Assembly (NCBI GenBank): GCA_963751395.1
Contig: CAVVUC010000002.1
Coordinates: 992,001 to 1,056,000, forward strand
DNA length: 64,000 nt
Origin: CAVVUC01 sp963751395
GTDB lineage: Bacteria; Verrucomicrobiota; Verrucomicrobiia; Chthoniobacterales; Chthoniobacteraceae
Direction of reading: 5' to 3'
Made by a program: the position numbers and the translations under genes. Every line of letters starts with the position of its first letter. Positions within the stretch are counted from its first letter, which is position 1. Under the pieces are notes generated by a model, which was not told the origin of the DNA, did not search any database, and worked only from the letters and a program-made list of their open reading frames with translations. Shown piece after piece: positions 23,834 through 32,233 of this stretch.

Positions 23834-26317
23834 ATGCACGAATCGCCGGAACTCCTCGCACCCGCAGGCAATTGGGACTGTGTCCGCGCCGCCGTCGCAA
23901 ACGGTGCCGACGCCGTTTACTTCGGGCTGCCCCGGTTCAACGCGCGCATCCGGGCCGACAACTTCACCGAGGAGGATCTGCCGGCGGTCGTCGGGTTTTG
24001 TCACAACCACGGCGTGAAGGCTTACGTCGCTTTCAACACGCTCGTTTTCACCGACGAACTCGAAGACGCCGCCGCGCAGTTGCGCCTGCTGAACAAAACA
24101 GGGGTCGATGCGCTCATCGTCCAGGATGTCGGCCTCGTGCGGCTCGCGCGCGAGATCGCGCCGGACCTTGCGATTCATGCTTCTACGCAGATGACGATCA
24201 CGTCTCCCGAAGGCGCTCGCTTTGCGGCGGAGCTTGGCGTCGAACGCATCGTGCTGGCGCGGGAGTTGTCGTTGCGCGACATCGAGAAATTCGACGGCGG
24301 CATGCCGCTCGAAGTCTTCGTTCACGGCGCATTGTGCGTCGCGTATTCCGGGCAGTGTCTCACGAGCGAGTCGCTCGGCCAGCGCAGCGCGAACCGCGGC
24401 GAATGCGCGCAGGCGTGCCGGATGCCATACGATCTGATCGTCGATGGCACCGTGAAGGAAATGGGCGACCGCCGATACTTGCTTTCGCCGCAGGATCTCG
24501 CGGCGGTCAGCGAAATTCCCGCCCTGATCGAGCGCGGCGTGTGCAGTTTCAAAATCGAAGGGCGTCTGAAGTCTCCGGAGTACGTCGCGGCAGTGACGCA
24601 GGTTTATCGCAAGGCCATTGACGCCGCGATTGAGCGCCGCGAGAACGTCGTCACCGACGCCGACCGCTACCAACTCGAGATGACTTTTTCGCGCGGCCTC
24701 TACTCCGGCTGGATTCACGGCGTGAATCATCAGCAACTTGTCGCCGCGCGATTCGGCAAAAAGCGGGGACCTTTCGTCGGCCGCGTGAGAAACGTCGGGA
24801 AGGACTTTGCGGAGATCGATCCGGAGGTTCCTCTCAAGCCCGGCGACGGGATTGTGTTCGACACCGGTGGCGATACCGATCGCGAGCAGGGCGGACGCAT
24901 CTTCGAAATGAGAGGCCGTCGTCTTTTTTTCCGCCATCGGCACATCGACTTCACGAAGATCGAGCCAGGTGACCGCGTTTGGAAAACGGACGATCCGGCG
25001 CTGAACGAGCGGTTGCGAAAATCGTTCTCTGGAAGAACCGAGCCGCGTCGCAGGGAGCCGGTGAGCTTGCTGGTAAGCGGACGGGCAGGGGAGCAGATGG
25101 AGGTTGTTGCGGATTGTTGCCGGGCATCTGTCCGTTCCGCGATGCCCCTGCAAGCCGCCCGCACTGCGCCGCTGACAACGGAAAAATTGCGCGAGCATCT
25201 TGGGCGTTTCGGCGGGAGCGTTTACAAACTCGGCGAACTTCGCAACAAGCTGGAGGGCGACGTGATCTTGCCGATCGCGGAATTGAACCGGCTGCGGCGC
25301 GAACTGGTTCATCAACTCGATTCACAACGCGCCGGCGAGCGCCGCGAGAGGAGGGGAACCGTGGCGGAAATTTTTCCCGAGATTCGGTCGCGCACGACAA
25401 GCGGCGATTCCGAACGTGATGTTTTGCTTTCCGTCCTGTGCCGGGCACCCGGGCAAATCGACGCCGCGCTGGAGTGCGGCGTGCGCAGTATCTACGCGGA
25501 TTTCGAGGACATCCGTCGTTACGCGAGCGCGGTCAGTCAGGTGCGCGCACGGCCTGGCGCCGAGATCATCCTCGCCACGCCGCGCATCCAGAAGTCTGGC
25601 GAGCAGGGCTTTTTCAAGCTGATCGAAAACGCCGCGCCCGACGGAGTGCTGATCCGCAACCTCGGCGCGATTGACTTCTTCGCGAACAAGCCTGTGCGGA
25701 AAATCGGCGACTTTTCACTCAACGCCGCCAATCCGTTGAGCGTCCATTCTTTGCTCGGGAAAGGTCTCGATCGCGTTACGATCTCTTACGACCTGAATAT
25801 CCGGCAGGTGCTTGACCTGCTCGCGCAATCCCCGTGCGACCGGCTCGAACTGACGCTGCACCAGCACATGCCGATGTTTCACATGGAGCATTGTGTTTTC
25901 GCCGCGTTTCTTTCCGAAGGAACCGACCACACGAATTGTGGACGCCCGTGCGACCGCCATCGCGTCCACTTGCGGGACCGGGTCGGCGTCCCGCATCCGC
26001 TGCGCGCCGATGTGGGCTGCCGCAATACTTTGTTCAACGCCGTGCCGCAGACCGGTGCCCGCTATTTTCGCGAACTGCACGCGGCCGGGCTGCGCCATTA
26101 CCGCATCGAGTTGCTCGAAGAATCGGCGCCAGAATCACGCAAAATCATCGGTGCATACCAGTCACTTCTTGCCGGTGAGCGGGATAGCGAAAGCATTTTG
26201 CACTCCCTGAACGCGCTGTCACAGGTCGGTGTGACGCGTGGAACCCTGCGCGAAGAAGAGGATCTTAGCGCGGGGAGAAAAGGCGTCGCTTTGAGGGCGT
26301 CCAAGAAGTGGTTGTAG
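23834..26317 (+). CDS. U32 family peptidase-like RNA hydroxylation protein (RlhA/TrhP type) with DUF3656
   Basis: 827 residues from ATG 23834 (TTG at 23822 is an alternative). HESPELLAPAGNWDCVRAAV then GADAVYFGLPRFNAR, VFVHGALCVAYSGQCLTSES and NRGECAQACRMPYDL, and later SFKIEGRLKSPEYVA are the U32 blocks, including the Cys residues thought to hold an Fe-S cluster. The long C-terminal half adds a beta-barrel and a second U32-like repeat (MEHCVFAAFL and TNCGRPCDRH). Relatives hydroxylate 23S rRNA C2501 (RlhA) or tRNA U34 (TrhP); which applies here is not decidable. Its stop codon lies in a dispersed inverted repeat. Confidence 0.9.
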   Translation: MHESPELLAPAGNWDCVRAAVANGADAVYFGLPRFNARIRADNFTEEDLPAVVGFCHNHGVKAYVAFNTLVFTDELEDAAAQLRLLNKTGVDALIVQDVGLVRLAREIAPDLAIHASTQMTITSPEGARFAAELGVERIVLARELSLRDIEKFDGGMPLEVFVHGALCVAYSGQCLTSESLGQRSANRGECAQACRMPYDLIVDGTVKEMGDRRYLLSPQDLAAVSEIPALIERGVCSFKIEGRLKSPEYVAAVTQVYRKAIDAAIERRENVVTDADRYQLEMTFSRGLYSGWIHGVNHQQLVAARFGKKRGPFVGRVRNVGKDFAEIDPEVPLKPGDGIVFDTGGDTDREQGGRIFEMRGRRLFFRHRHIDFTKIEPGDRVWKTDDPALNERLRKSFSGRTEPRRREPVSLLVSGRAGEQMEVVADCCRASVRSAMPLQAARTAPLTTEKLREHLGRFGGSVYKLGELRNKLEGDVILPIAELNRLRRELVHQLDSQRAGERRERRGTVAEIFPEIRSRTTSGDSERDVLLSVLCRAPGQIDAALECGVRSIYADFEDIRRYASAVSQVRARPGAEIILATPRIQKSGEQGFFKLIENAAPDGVLIRNLGAIDFFANKPVRKIGDFSLNAANPLSVHSLLGKGLDRVTISYDLNIRQVLDLLAQSPCDRLELTLHQHMPMFHMEHCVFAAFLSEGTDHTNCGRPCDRHRVHLRDRVGVPHPLRADVGCRNTLFNAVPQTGARYFRELHAAGLRHYRIELLEESAPESRKIIGAYQSLLAGERDSESILHSLNALSQVGVTRGTLREEEDLSAGRKGVALRASKKWL

Positions 26318-26392
26318 CCGGCCCTATGGGAGGCCGGATGCGTTGCTGGGTAAAGTGGCAGTTCCGCCGGGGTCACAGACCACCGCTACAAC
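26311..26392. repeat. Inverted-repeat element at the end of the U32 gene
   Basis: Ends GTTGTAGC (26311-26318) and GCTACAAC (26385-26392) are perfect inverted repeats, and an inner CCGGCC/GGCCGG hairpin follows the left end. The TAG of the left end is the stop codon of the upstream gene. May also act as a terminator. Confidence 0.6.
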
Positions 26393-26417
26393 AAAAGCCG
26401 ATTTTTTAGACGCCCTG

Positions 26418-26933
26418 TTAGGAAGGCTTCACGTAAACGCCGATGAGCGGTCGGGGAGACGGCGTTCGCGAGGCGAAATCGCTGACAAATCCGCTCCATG
26501 TTCTGATCTCGACATGGCCCGCGCCGTGCCCGCCATAGACAAGGACCGCACCTATGGGAGCTTCGAATGGATTGGTGATCCGCGTTTTCTTAAAACCGTA
26601 TTTCAGGAGGAGTTCGTCGCCGGCTTGTTTTGCGTAAGCTGTTCCCGGGCGCGTCGAGATCACCTGGGCTGCGAGGAGGGCTTCCTTTACGTAGCGCCAG
26701 CAGCGGCTGGTCGAATAATTACGGGCACGGGCTTGGGCGATCTGGGCGGCGCGGATCATACGCTCGTCATAGCGGATGCCAGCGGCCTTCGGGCCGAAAT
26801 AGATGGTGGGGTAGCGGTCCAACGTCCGGGCTTGGGATGGATTGTACAGGGACTCATCCGCATTTGCCGTCAATTGCGTGGCAAATGCGATGGCCGCAAA
26901 CAGAATTAAAAACAGTGTTGATCCTCGGTTCAT
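26418..26933 (-). CDS. Secreted CHAP/NlpC-like domain protein, function unproven
   Basis: 171 residues. N-terminal signal peptide (FLILFAAIAFATQLTANA). The mature part has a Cys in STSRCWRYVKEALLAAQV, a His in GAVLVYGGHGAGHVEIRTWS and an Asp in GFVSDFASRTPSPRPLIGVY, spaced as in papain-like CHAP/NlpC cell-wall hydrolases. I infer a peptidoglycan or amide hydrolase of the periplasm. The family match is by motif only, and it could be a related non-enzymatic domain. Single gene. Confidence 0.65.
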   Translation of the reverse strand: MNRGSTLFLILFAAIAFATQLTANADESLYNPSQARTLDRYPTIYFGPKAAGIRYDERMIRAAQIAQARARNYSTSRCWRYVKEALLAAQVISTRPGTAYAKQAGDELLLKYGFKKTRITNPFEAPIGAVLVYGGHGAGHVEIRTWSGFVSDFASRTPSPRPLIGVYVKPS

Positions 26934-27041
26934 GGAAACTTTTGTCAGAAAGAAATGGCAGCGTCCTATGTGGTTCCGCTGCGGGACGCGCGAACAGTTG
27001 AGGAATAGTTACGATCGATCAAGCAAAATTCGTGCGGTGGT

Positions 27042-28373
27042 TCAGATTTTTTTCAATTCCAGGAGAAGATTCTGATTCAACCGGATTCCGGCGAAGTAGT
27101 TTTCCAGCGGGAAATTCTCGTTCGGAGAATGGGCGCGGCAGTTGGGAAGCCCCAGACCGAGCAGCAGCACTTCCGCCCCAAGAACCTTGCTGAAGTTCGT
27201 GACGATGGGGATCGAGCCGCCTTCCCGGATCAACGCCACTTCGTTACCGAACGTCGCTTGCAACGCCCGCCGTGCGGCGAGACCGTTCGGAGAGTTCGGG
27301 TCCATCAGGTAAGCTTCGCCGTGATGCCCGATCTGGAATTCCACCCGGACACCCGGCGGACGCACCCGTTCGAGGTGCGCCTGAACTTGCTCGATGACGC
27401 GCTTCGGCTGCTGCTTCGGCACCAGGCGGAACGTCAGCTTGGCGAAAGCCTCCTTTGGAATCACCGTTTTGCTGCCTTTGCCCTGGTAACCGCCGCCGAT
27501 GCCGTTGATCTCCGCCGTGGGGCGCGACCAGATGCGTTCGAGTGTGCTGTAACCGGCCTCGCCGAACAGCTCCGGGGCACCGGTCAGCTCGCGGATTTTT
27601 TCGTCATCCAATGGCAGTTTGGCCCATGCCTCTTTTTCCCACGGGGTCAAAGGAACCACGTCGTCGTAAAAGCCATCGACCGCGATCCGCCCGTCCGCGT
27701 CGTGCAGTGTCGCGAGCATTCGCGCGAGCGCTGCGATCGGATTCGCGACAGCTCCTCCGTAAATTCCCGAGTGCAAATCCATCGCCGGCCCGGTCACCTT
27801 CAGTTCGAGTGCGGCAATTCCGCGCAGGCCGTAGGTGAACGTGGGCACGCCGGGCGCGACCATGCCCGTGTCGGAAATCGCGATCACATCGCAGCGCAGA
27901 GTGTCTTTGTGATCTTGCAGGAACTTTTCCAAACTCGGACTCCCGATCTCCTCCTCGCCCTCGACGAGAAAAATCAAATTGACCGGCAGTTCCTCGCCGC
28001 GTGCCAGCAGCTCCGCGACGCCCTGAATGTGCGCCATGATCTGCCCCTTGTTGTCCGTCGCCCCGCGCGCGGTGATGATCCCGTCCGTGATGCTTGGTTC
28101 AAACGGTGGCGTCGCCCACAACTCGATCGGATCGACCGGCTGCACATCGTAGTGACCGTAAATCATCACCGTCCTGCGGTCCAGGCGCTGCACGTTTTTC
28201 GCAATTACGATCGGATGCCCCGGCGTCCCATGAACTTCGGCAGCCAGCCCAATCGAGCGGAACTTTTCGTAGAGCCACTGAGCACACTCGGAAACGTGAT
28301 CGGTGTAGGCCTTGTCCGTCGAGATGCTCGGGAAGCGAAGGAATTCGAGAAGGTCTTCAACTTGGGCGTTCAT
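27042..28373 (-). CDS. M20 family metallo-dipeptidase
   Basis: 443 residues from ATG 28373. Metal-binding blocks: MIYGHYDVQPVDP, ARGATDNKGQIMAHIQGV, LVEGEEEIGSPSLEKFL, AISDTGMVAPGVPTFTYGLR and the C-terminal NCRAHSPNENF, matching the CNDP-like dipeptidase branch of M20. Cleaves dipeptides with two zinc or manganese ions in the cytosol. The middle residues (LHSGIYGGAVANPI) are the lid/dimerisation domain. Apparently monocistronic. Confidence 0.93.
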   Translation of the reverse strand: MNAQVEDLLEFLRFPSISTDKAYTDHVSECAQWLYEKFRSIGLAAEVHGTPGHPIVIAKNVQRLDRRTVMIYGHYDVQPVDPIELWATPPFEPSITDGIITARGATDNKGQIMAHIQGVAELLARGEELPVNLIFLVEGEEEIGSPSLEKFLQDHKDTLRCDVIAISDTGMVAPGVPTFTYGLRGIAALELKVTGPAMDLHSGIYGGAVANPIAALARMLATLHDADGRIAVDGFYDDVVPLTPWEKEAWAKLPLDDEKIRELTGAPELFGEAGYSTLERIWSRPTAEINGIGGGYQGKGSKTVIPKEAFAKLTFRLVPKQQPKRVIEQVQAHLERVRPPGVRVEFQIGHHGEAYLMDPNSPNGLAARRALQATFGNEVALIREGGSIPIVTNFSKVLGAEVLLLGLGLPNCRAHSPNENFPLENYFAGIRLNQNLLLELKKI

Positions 28374-28387
28374 GCCCGCGAGGCTAG

Positions 28388-28549
28388 CCAGGTCGCTTTC
28401 GAAAAACAATCACCGTCCGGCTGCTCGTGGCGCCCGGCACCTACCAAGCCAGAATCCTCAAAGGCCGCCTCACCCATCTCAAAAAACAAGCGGCGATCCT
28501 CGGCTTCGAGCTAATCGCAATCCCTCCAATCCCAGTGGAATCCGATTAA
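28388..28549 (+). pseudogene. Short coding remnant, possibly a transposase C-terminus
   Basis: After a TAG at 28385 the plus strand is open to TAA 28547 and reads TVRLLVAPGTYQARILKGRL then THLKKQAAILGFELIAIPP. It has the composition of the basic C-terminal end of a transposase or recombinase, but I cannot name the family. No start codon or upstream domain remains, so it is likely a truncated relic abutting the dipeptidase start. Confidence 0.3.
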
Positions 28550-28663
28550 GTTACTTCGAAGGGTCGAGTGACAACGGAGCTGAATGCAGCAATCCAGCCG
28601 ACCGGCGAAGCGGCGTTTGGTGTTGTTACGCGCTGTTTTCCAAAGTGGCCCTCTGCTCGCAAT

Positions 28664-29389
28664 TCAGTGAACCCAAATCCCTCGATAAACACGGCGGGTT
28701 GGGGGAGGCGGCACTGGATAAATCCGCCCCGGCCCGCGGCCGGGCAGCAGGTTCATGTCGGCCAGCGTGTCCATGTCGAGTCGTCCCGTTGCTCTGAGAT
28801 CGGCGTTCGACTGGTATTTGAGGATCGCGCGCCCGGTTGCCGGGCCGGGAAGACCATCGATCGCGCCATCGTAAAATCCCTCGCGATAGAGCCGCGCCTG
28901 GGCGCGGCTGAGCGTGCTCACCTGCACCTCGCGCGGGGCATTCTCGTAAGGCGTCCTGCGGAAGATTGAAGCGTAGTCTGGCGAAGCAGGCTGCCGTAGC
29001 GCGTTGTCGCTCTGGGTTTCCTTGTTCAAGAAATCGCGGTCGTCCCCACCGGGGGTCGGGTTTGGATTGCGAGGGATGGGCGGCTCCCGTTTGGCTGGCG
29101 GCGGCGGCTGTGGGGACGGTGGCGGAACACTTTCCTGGAACTCCGGCGCGTTGTGGCTGTTGAGGGCATCGAGCGTTTGCTGGTCGATTTGGCCAGTCAC
29201 TTCGAGGCCATTGCGGATCTGATAGCGCCGGATCGCGGCTCCTGTTTCCGCGCCACCTTGTCCATCGACCTGCCCGTAATAAAAGCCTAGGTCTTTCAAG
29301 CTCTGCTGCACGGCGCGAGTTTGTTCATCGGCCCGCACGGGCAGTGTCGCCAACAGTGCCACCGAGAGAAGAAGCGTCAGTTTTTTCAT
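28664..29389 (-). CDS. Secreted protein with two peptidoglycan-binding domains
   Basis: 241 residues from ATG 29389. A signal peptide (KKLTLLLSVALLATLPVRA) is followed by a PG_binding_1 domain (VQQSLKDLGFYYGQVDGQGG then TGAAIRRYQIRNGLEVTGQI), a proline-rich linker, and a second PG_binding_1 (AQARLYREGFYDGAIDGLPG then ILKYQSNADL). A periplasmic, non-enzymatic wall-binding protein. Next to an amidase on the same strand, so the pair likely serves cell-wall turnover. Confidence 0.88.
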   Translation of the reverse strand: MKKLTLLLSVALLATLPVRADEQTRAVQQSLKDLGFYYGQVDGQGGAETGAAIRRYQIRNGLEVTGQIDQQTLDALNSHNAPEFQESVPPPSPQPPPPAKREPPIPRNPNPTPGGDDRDFLNKETQSDNALRQPASPDYASIFRRTPYENAPREVQVSTLSRAQARLYREGFYDGAIDGLPGPATGRAILKYQSNADLRATGRLDMDTLADMNLLPGRGPGRIYPVPPPPTRRVYRGIWVH

Positions 29390-29429
29390 TCGCAATTCAA
29401 ATGGTTCGACCGCGTGGCGCTCTCGCTAT

Positions 29430-30269
29430 TCAATCTTTTTTCTTCGAAGGGATCGCTGCGGAACTTGCGAATTTCGTCGGGGGCGCGGGGCGCTGGAGTG
29501 TTTTCTCGTAGCTCAAAATTCCCTCGACCAGCGCCGCTGCAAGCCGGTCGCGATAGTCGGAGTTGGTGAGCATCTGCGCTTCGAAAAGATTGCTGATGAA
29601 TCCACCCTCAACCAGCACGGCAGGGCAGCGCGTGTGCCGCACCACGTAGAGGTTCCGGCTCTTGATGCCGCGGTTCAGTCCGTTCAATTTCGAGGCAAGG
29701 GAAGTTTGGATAAAGCCGGCGAGCGTCTCTCCACTGTCCACTACGGGCGTTTGCGGTTTGCTGAATAACCCGATCCACGTCCAGTCGAGATCAGGCGGGA
29801 TCTTTTGATCGGCGTAAAAAGTTTCGACCCCGTTGCCCTGCCCGCTGCGGGATTGGTTGAAGTGGATGCTCAGGAAGATGGAGTTGTCGATCTTGTTGGC
29901 AATCGCGACGCGCTCGGCAAGCGAGACGTAGCGGTCGTCGGGGCGCGTCAGCACAGTGGGAAAATTCAAGGAGCGAAGCATGCGCTCGACGCGCAGCGCG
30001 ACATCGAGCGTCATTTCCTTTTCTTTCAAGCCATAGTTTCGCGCCCCCTCGTCGTTGCCGCCGTGGCCGGGATCGATGATCACGGTCGGCAGCCGGCCTG
30101 CGGTCTCGACTGGTGGCTGCCCCATTGGTCTTTCGAGATCGGGCACCACGATGAAACTGAAGCAGCCCAGAAGGATGATGAGTCCCACGCATGGCATGAC
30201 GCGCCACTCCGCAGGTGGAGCCGTGCGTGATTTTCCGACCGGTGAAGGCGTTGGTTTTCCGGTCCTCAT
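29430..30269 (-). CDS. N-acetylmuramoyl-L-alanine amidase (Amidase_3, zinc-dependent)
   Basis: 279 residues with one N-terminal membrane segment (CVGLIILLGCFSFIVVP) that anchors it toward the periplasm. The Amidase_3 zinc ligands and base are visible: IIDPGHGGNDEGARN, the Glu in LKEKEMTLDVALRVERML, SIFLSIHFNQSRSGQGNGVE and VLVEGGFISNLFEA. Cleaves the amide between MurNAc and the stem peptide. Just upstream of the wall-binding protein. Confidence 0.93.
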   Translation of the reverse strand: MRTGKPTPSPVGKSRTAPPAEWRVMPCVGLIILLGCFSFIVVPDLERPMGQPPVETAGRLPTVIIDPGHGGNDEGARNYGLKEKEMTLDVALRVERMLRSLNFPTVLTRPDDRYVSLAERVAIANKIDNSIFLSIHFNQSRSGQGNGVETFYADQKIPPDLDWTWIGLFSKPQTPVVDSGETLAGFIQTSLASKLNGLNRGIKSRNLYVVRHTRCPAVLVEGGFISNLFEAQMLTNSDYRDRLAAALVEGILSYEKTLQRPAPPTKFASSAAIPSKKKD

Positions 30270-30411
30270 TGCGATTCAGTTTAAGCCACCGCAAAAAATC
30301 AACCAAGTGAAAACTCCGCGACGGCGGAATCGGGGAGCGCCCGGAATCCGAATGGCGGGCGGGTGGGGAGTTGACAACCGTTTTCGCAAGCCGCTAGATT
30401 CGCCGTCTCTT

Positions 30412-31439
30412 ATGCCCGCAAAAATCTACACCGACAAAGACGCCGACCTCGGCGTTCTCAAAGGCAAAACCTTCGCCGTGCTCGGCTTCGGCTCCCAAGG
30501 CCACGCCCACGCGCTCAACCTCAAGGACAGCGGCGTCAAGGTCATCATCGGCCTCTATCCCGGCAGCAAGTCGCGCGCGGTCGCGAAGGAAAAGGGCTTC
30601 GAGGTCGTCGACACCGCCGAGGCCGTGAAGCGCGCCGACGTGATCTTCGTCGCGCTGCCCGACACCAAGCAGGCCATCGGCTTACGAGAAGGACATCGCG
30701 CCGAACCTGACCAAGGGCAAGACGCTGCTCTTCAGCCACGGCTTCGCGATCCATTTCAAGACCATCGTCCCGCCGAAGGACGTGAACGTGATCATGGTCG
30801 CGCCGAAGGGCCCGGGCCACATCGTCCGCCGCCAGTACACCGAAGGCAAAGGCGTGCCGGCGCTGATCGCCGTTTACCAGAACCCCAGCAAGGAGGCCAA
30901 GAAGAGTCGCGCTCGCCTGGGCCAAGGGCATCGGCGGCACCCGCGCCGGCGTGATCGAAACGAGCTTCAAGGAAGAGACCGAGACCGATCTCTTCGGCGA
31001 GCAGACCGTGCTCTGCGGCGGCTGCAGCGCGCTGGTGCAGGCCGGATTCGAGACGCTCGTCGAGGCCGGTTACTCGCCCGAGATGGCTTACTTCGAGTGC
31101 CTGCACGAGCTGAAGCTCATCGTCGATCTGATGAACGAAGCCGGCATCGCCGGCATGCGCTTCTCGATCTCCGAAACGGCCAAGTGGGGCGACGTGAGCG
31201 TCGGCCCGAAGATCATCGACGCCAGCGTGAAGAAGCGCATGAAGGCCGCGCTCAAGGACATCCAGACCGGCAAGTTCGCCAAGGACTGGGTCAAGGAATA
31301 CAAGGGCGGCTACAAGAAATACAACGCGCTGCTCAAAGCCGGCGAAAAGCACCCGATCGAAAAGACCGGCGAGCGGCTCCGCGGCTTGATGCCGTGGATC
31401 AAGAAGAAGAACATCAAAGGCGCGCAGGCGGCGTATTGA
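30412..31439 (+). CDS. ilvC: Ketol-acid reductoisomerase, reading frame broken at two sites
   Basis: NADPH-dependent isomeroreduction of 2-acetolactate in branched-chain amino acid synthesis. Frame 1 starts MPAKIYTDKDADLGVLKGKT then FAVLGFGSQGHAHALNLKDS (Rossmann loop); frame 2 reads KTLLFSHGFAIHFKTIVPPK and VAPKGPGHIVRRQYTEGKG; frame 3 reads ETDLFGEQTVLCGGCSALVQ and FECLHELKLIVDLMNEAGI (catalytic Glu and Asp). One extra base near 30680 and one near 30905 restore a 341-residue protein, the normal class I length. Either a recent pseudogene or assembly error; only one ilvC is seen here. Confidence 0.85.
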
Positions 31440-31443
31440 TAAA

Positions 31444-31507
31444 GTTGAGAGTTGAGAGAATCCCGCGAACACGCTTTTCTCTCAACTATCAAGACTCAAC
31501 TCTCAAC
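31444..31507. repeat. Inverted heptamer element between ilvC and crcB
   Basis: GTTGAGA x2 (31444-31457), a core with CCCGCGAACACGC, then TCTCAAC, TATCAAG, ACTCAAC, TCTCAAC (31480-31507), the inverted heptamers. It covers the expected start of crcB. Confidence 0.8.
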
Positions 31508-31892
31508 TTATGTCTTAATCGGCCTCGGCAGCGCCATTGGCGGCATCGCCCGCTTCTGGCTCTCCGGCTTGGTCGCAGGGCAGCGCATCGGTCAGACGTT
31601 TCCGGCGGGCACGCTCGTCGTCAACGTGACCGGCTCATTTGTCATCGGATTCATCGCGGCGATGAGCACGCCCGAAGGCCGGTTCTACGTCAGCCCGCTC
31701 TCACGCCAGTTTCTGATGATTGGGGTCTGCGGCGGCTACACGACTTTTTCGTCCTTCAGTCTGCAAACACTAGATCTCGCGCGCGACGGCGAGTGGCTCT
31801 ACGCGGGCGCAAACATCATGCTTTCGGTGTTTCTCTGCCTCGTTGCCGTCTGGCTCGGACACATTTGCGCGGAGGCGCTCAACCGCTCATGA
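31452..31892 (+). CDS. crcB: Fluoride efflux channel CrcB/Fluc
   Basis: Passive fluoride channel of the inner membrane. Core: LIGLGSAIGGIARFWLSGL then FPAGTLVVNVTGSFVIGFIA, FLMIGVCGGYTTFSSFSLQT, and ANIMLSVFLCLVAVWLGHI: four membrane helices and the GGxTTFSSF signature. The family protein begins at about YVLIGLG. No ATG precedes it in frame, and the first possible start is TTG 31452 inside the heptamer element, so ~19 N-terminal residues come from the repeat. Overlaps DUF190 by 4 bp. No fluoride riboswitch is visible upstream. Confidence 0.88.
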   Translation: MRESREHAFLSTIKTQLSTYVLIGLGSAIGGIARFWLSGLVAGQRIGQTFPAGTLVVNVTGSFVIGFIAAMSTPEGRFYVSPLSRQFLMIGVCGGYTTFSSFSLQTLDLARDGEWLYAGANIMLSVFLCLVAVWLGHICAEALNRS

Positions 31893-32233
31893 AAATACCC
31901 GAAAACGCAAAACTTCTCCGCATCTTCATCGGCGAAAGCGACCGCTGGCATCATCAACCGCTCTATGAAGCCATCGTGCTGAAGGCGCGCGAACTCGGCC
32001 TCGCCGGGGCGACCGTTCTTCGAGGCCCGATGGGGTTCGGTGCGAAAAGTCATCTTCACACTGCGAAGATTCTGCGGCTGTCGATGGACCTGCCGATGGT
32101 CATCGAGATCGTGGACAGCGCGGAAAAGATCGACACGCTCCTGCCGCATCTCGATACGATGGTTGTCGATGGACTCGTCACGCTCGAAGACGTGCAAGTG
32201 ATCAAATACCGCGCCGAACCGCCGGCTCAGTAA
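31889..32233 (+). CDS. DUF190 domain protein
   Basis: 114 residues: AKLLRIFIGESDRWHHQPLY then EAIVLKARELGLAGATVLRG and FGAKSHLHTAKILRLSMDLP, the DUF190 pattern with a PII-like ferredoxin fold. Regularly encoded next to crcB, where it is thought to be an accessory or sensor protein of fluoride resistance; the role is inferred. Its 3' end overlaps the convergent metH stop by 7 bp. Confidence 0.92.
   Translation: MKIPENAKLLRIFIGESDRWHHQPLYEAIVLKARELGLAGATVLRGPMGFGAKSHLHTAKILRLSMDLPMVIEIVDSAEKIDTLLPHLDTMVVDGLVTLEDVQVIKYRAEPPAQ

Noticed and set aside
23351..25315. 654-codon minus-strand frame opposite yceH and the U32 gene
   Set aside because: Arg/Ala/Leu-rich shadow of two clearly real genes on the other strand; no family pattern.
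30412..31439. Programmed ribosomal frameshifting in ilvC, uvrA, metH and gspE
   Set aside because: The break sites share no slippery heptamer, stop or stimulatory structure, and such frameshifting is not known in these genes; single extra bases from sequencing explain them more simply.
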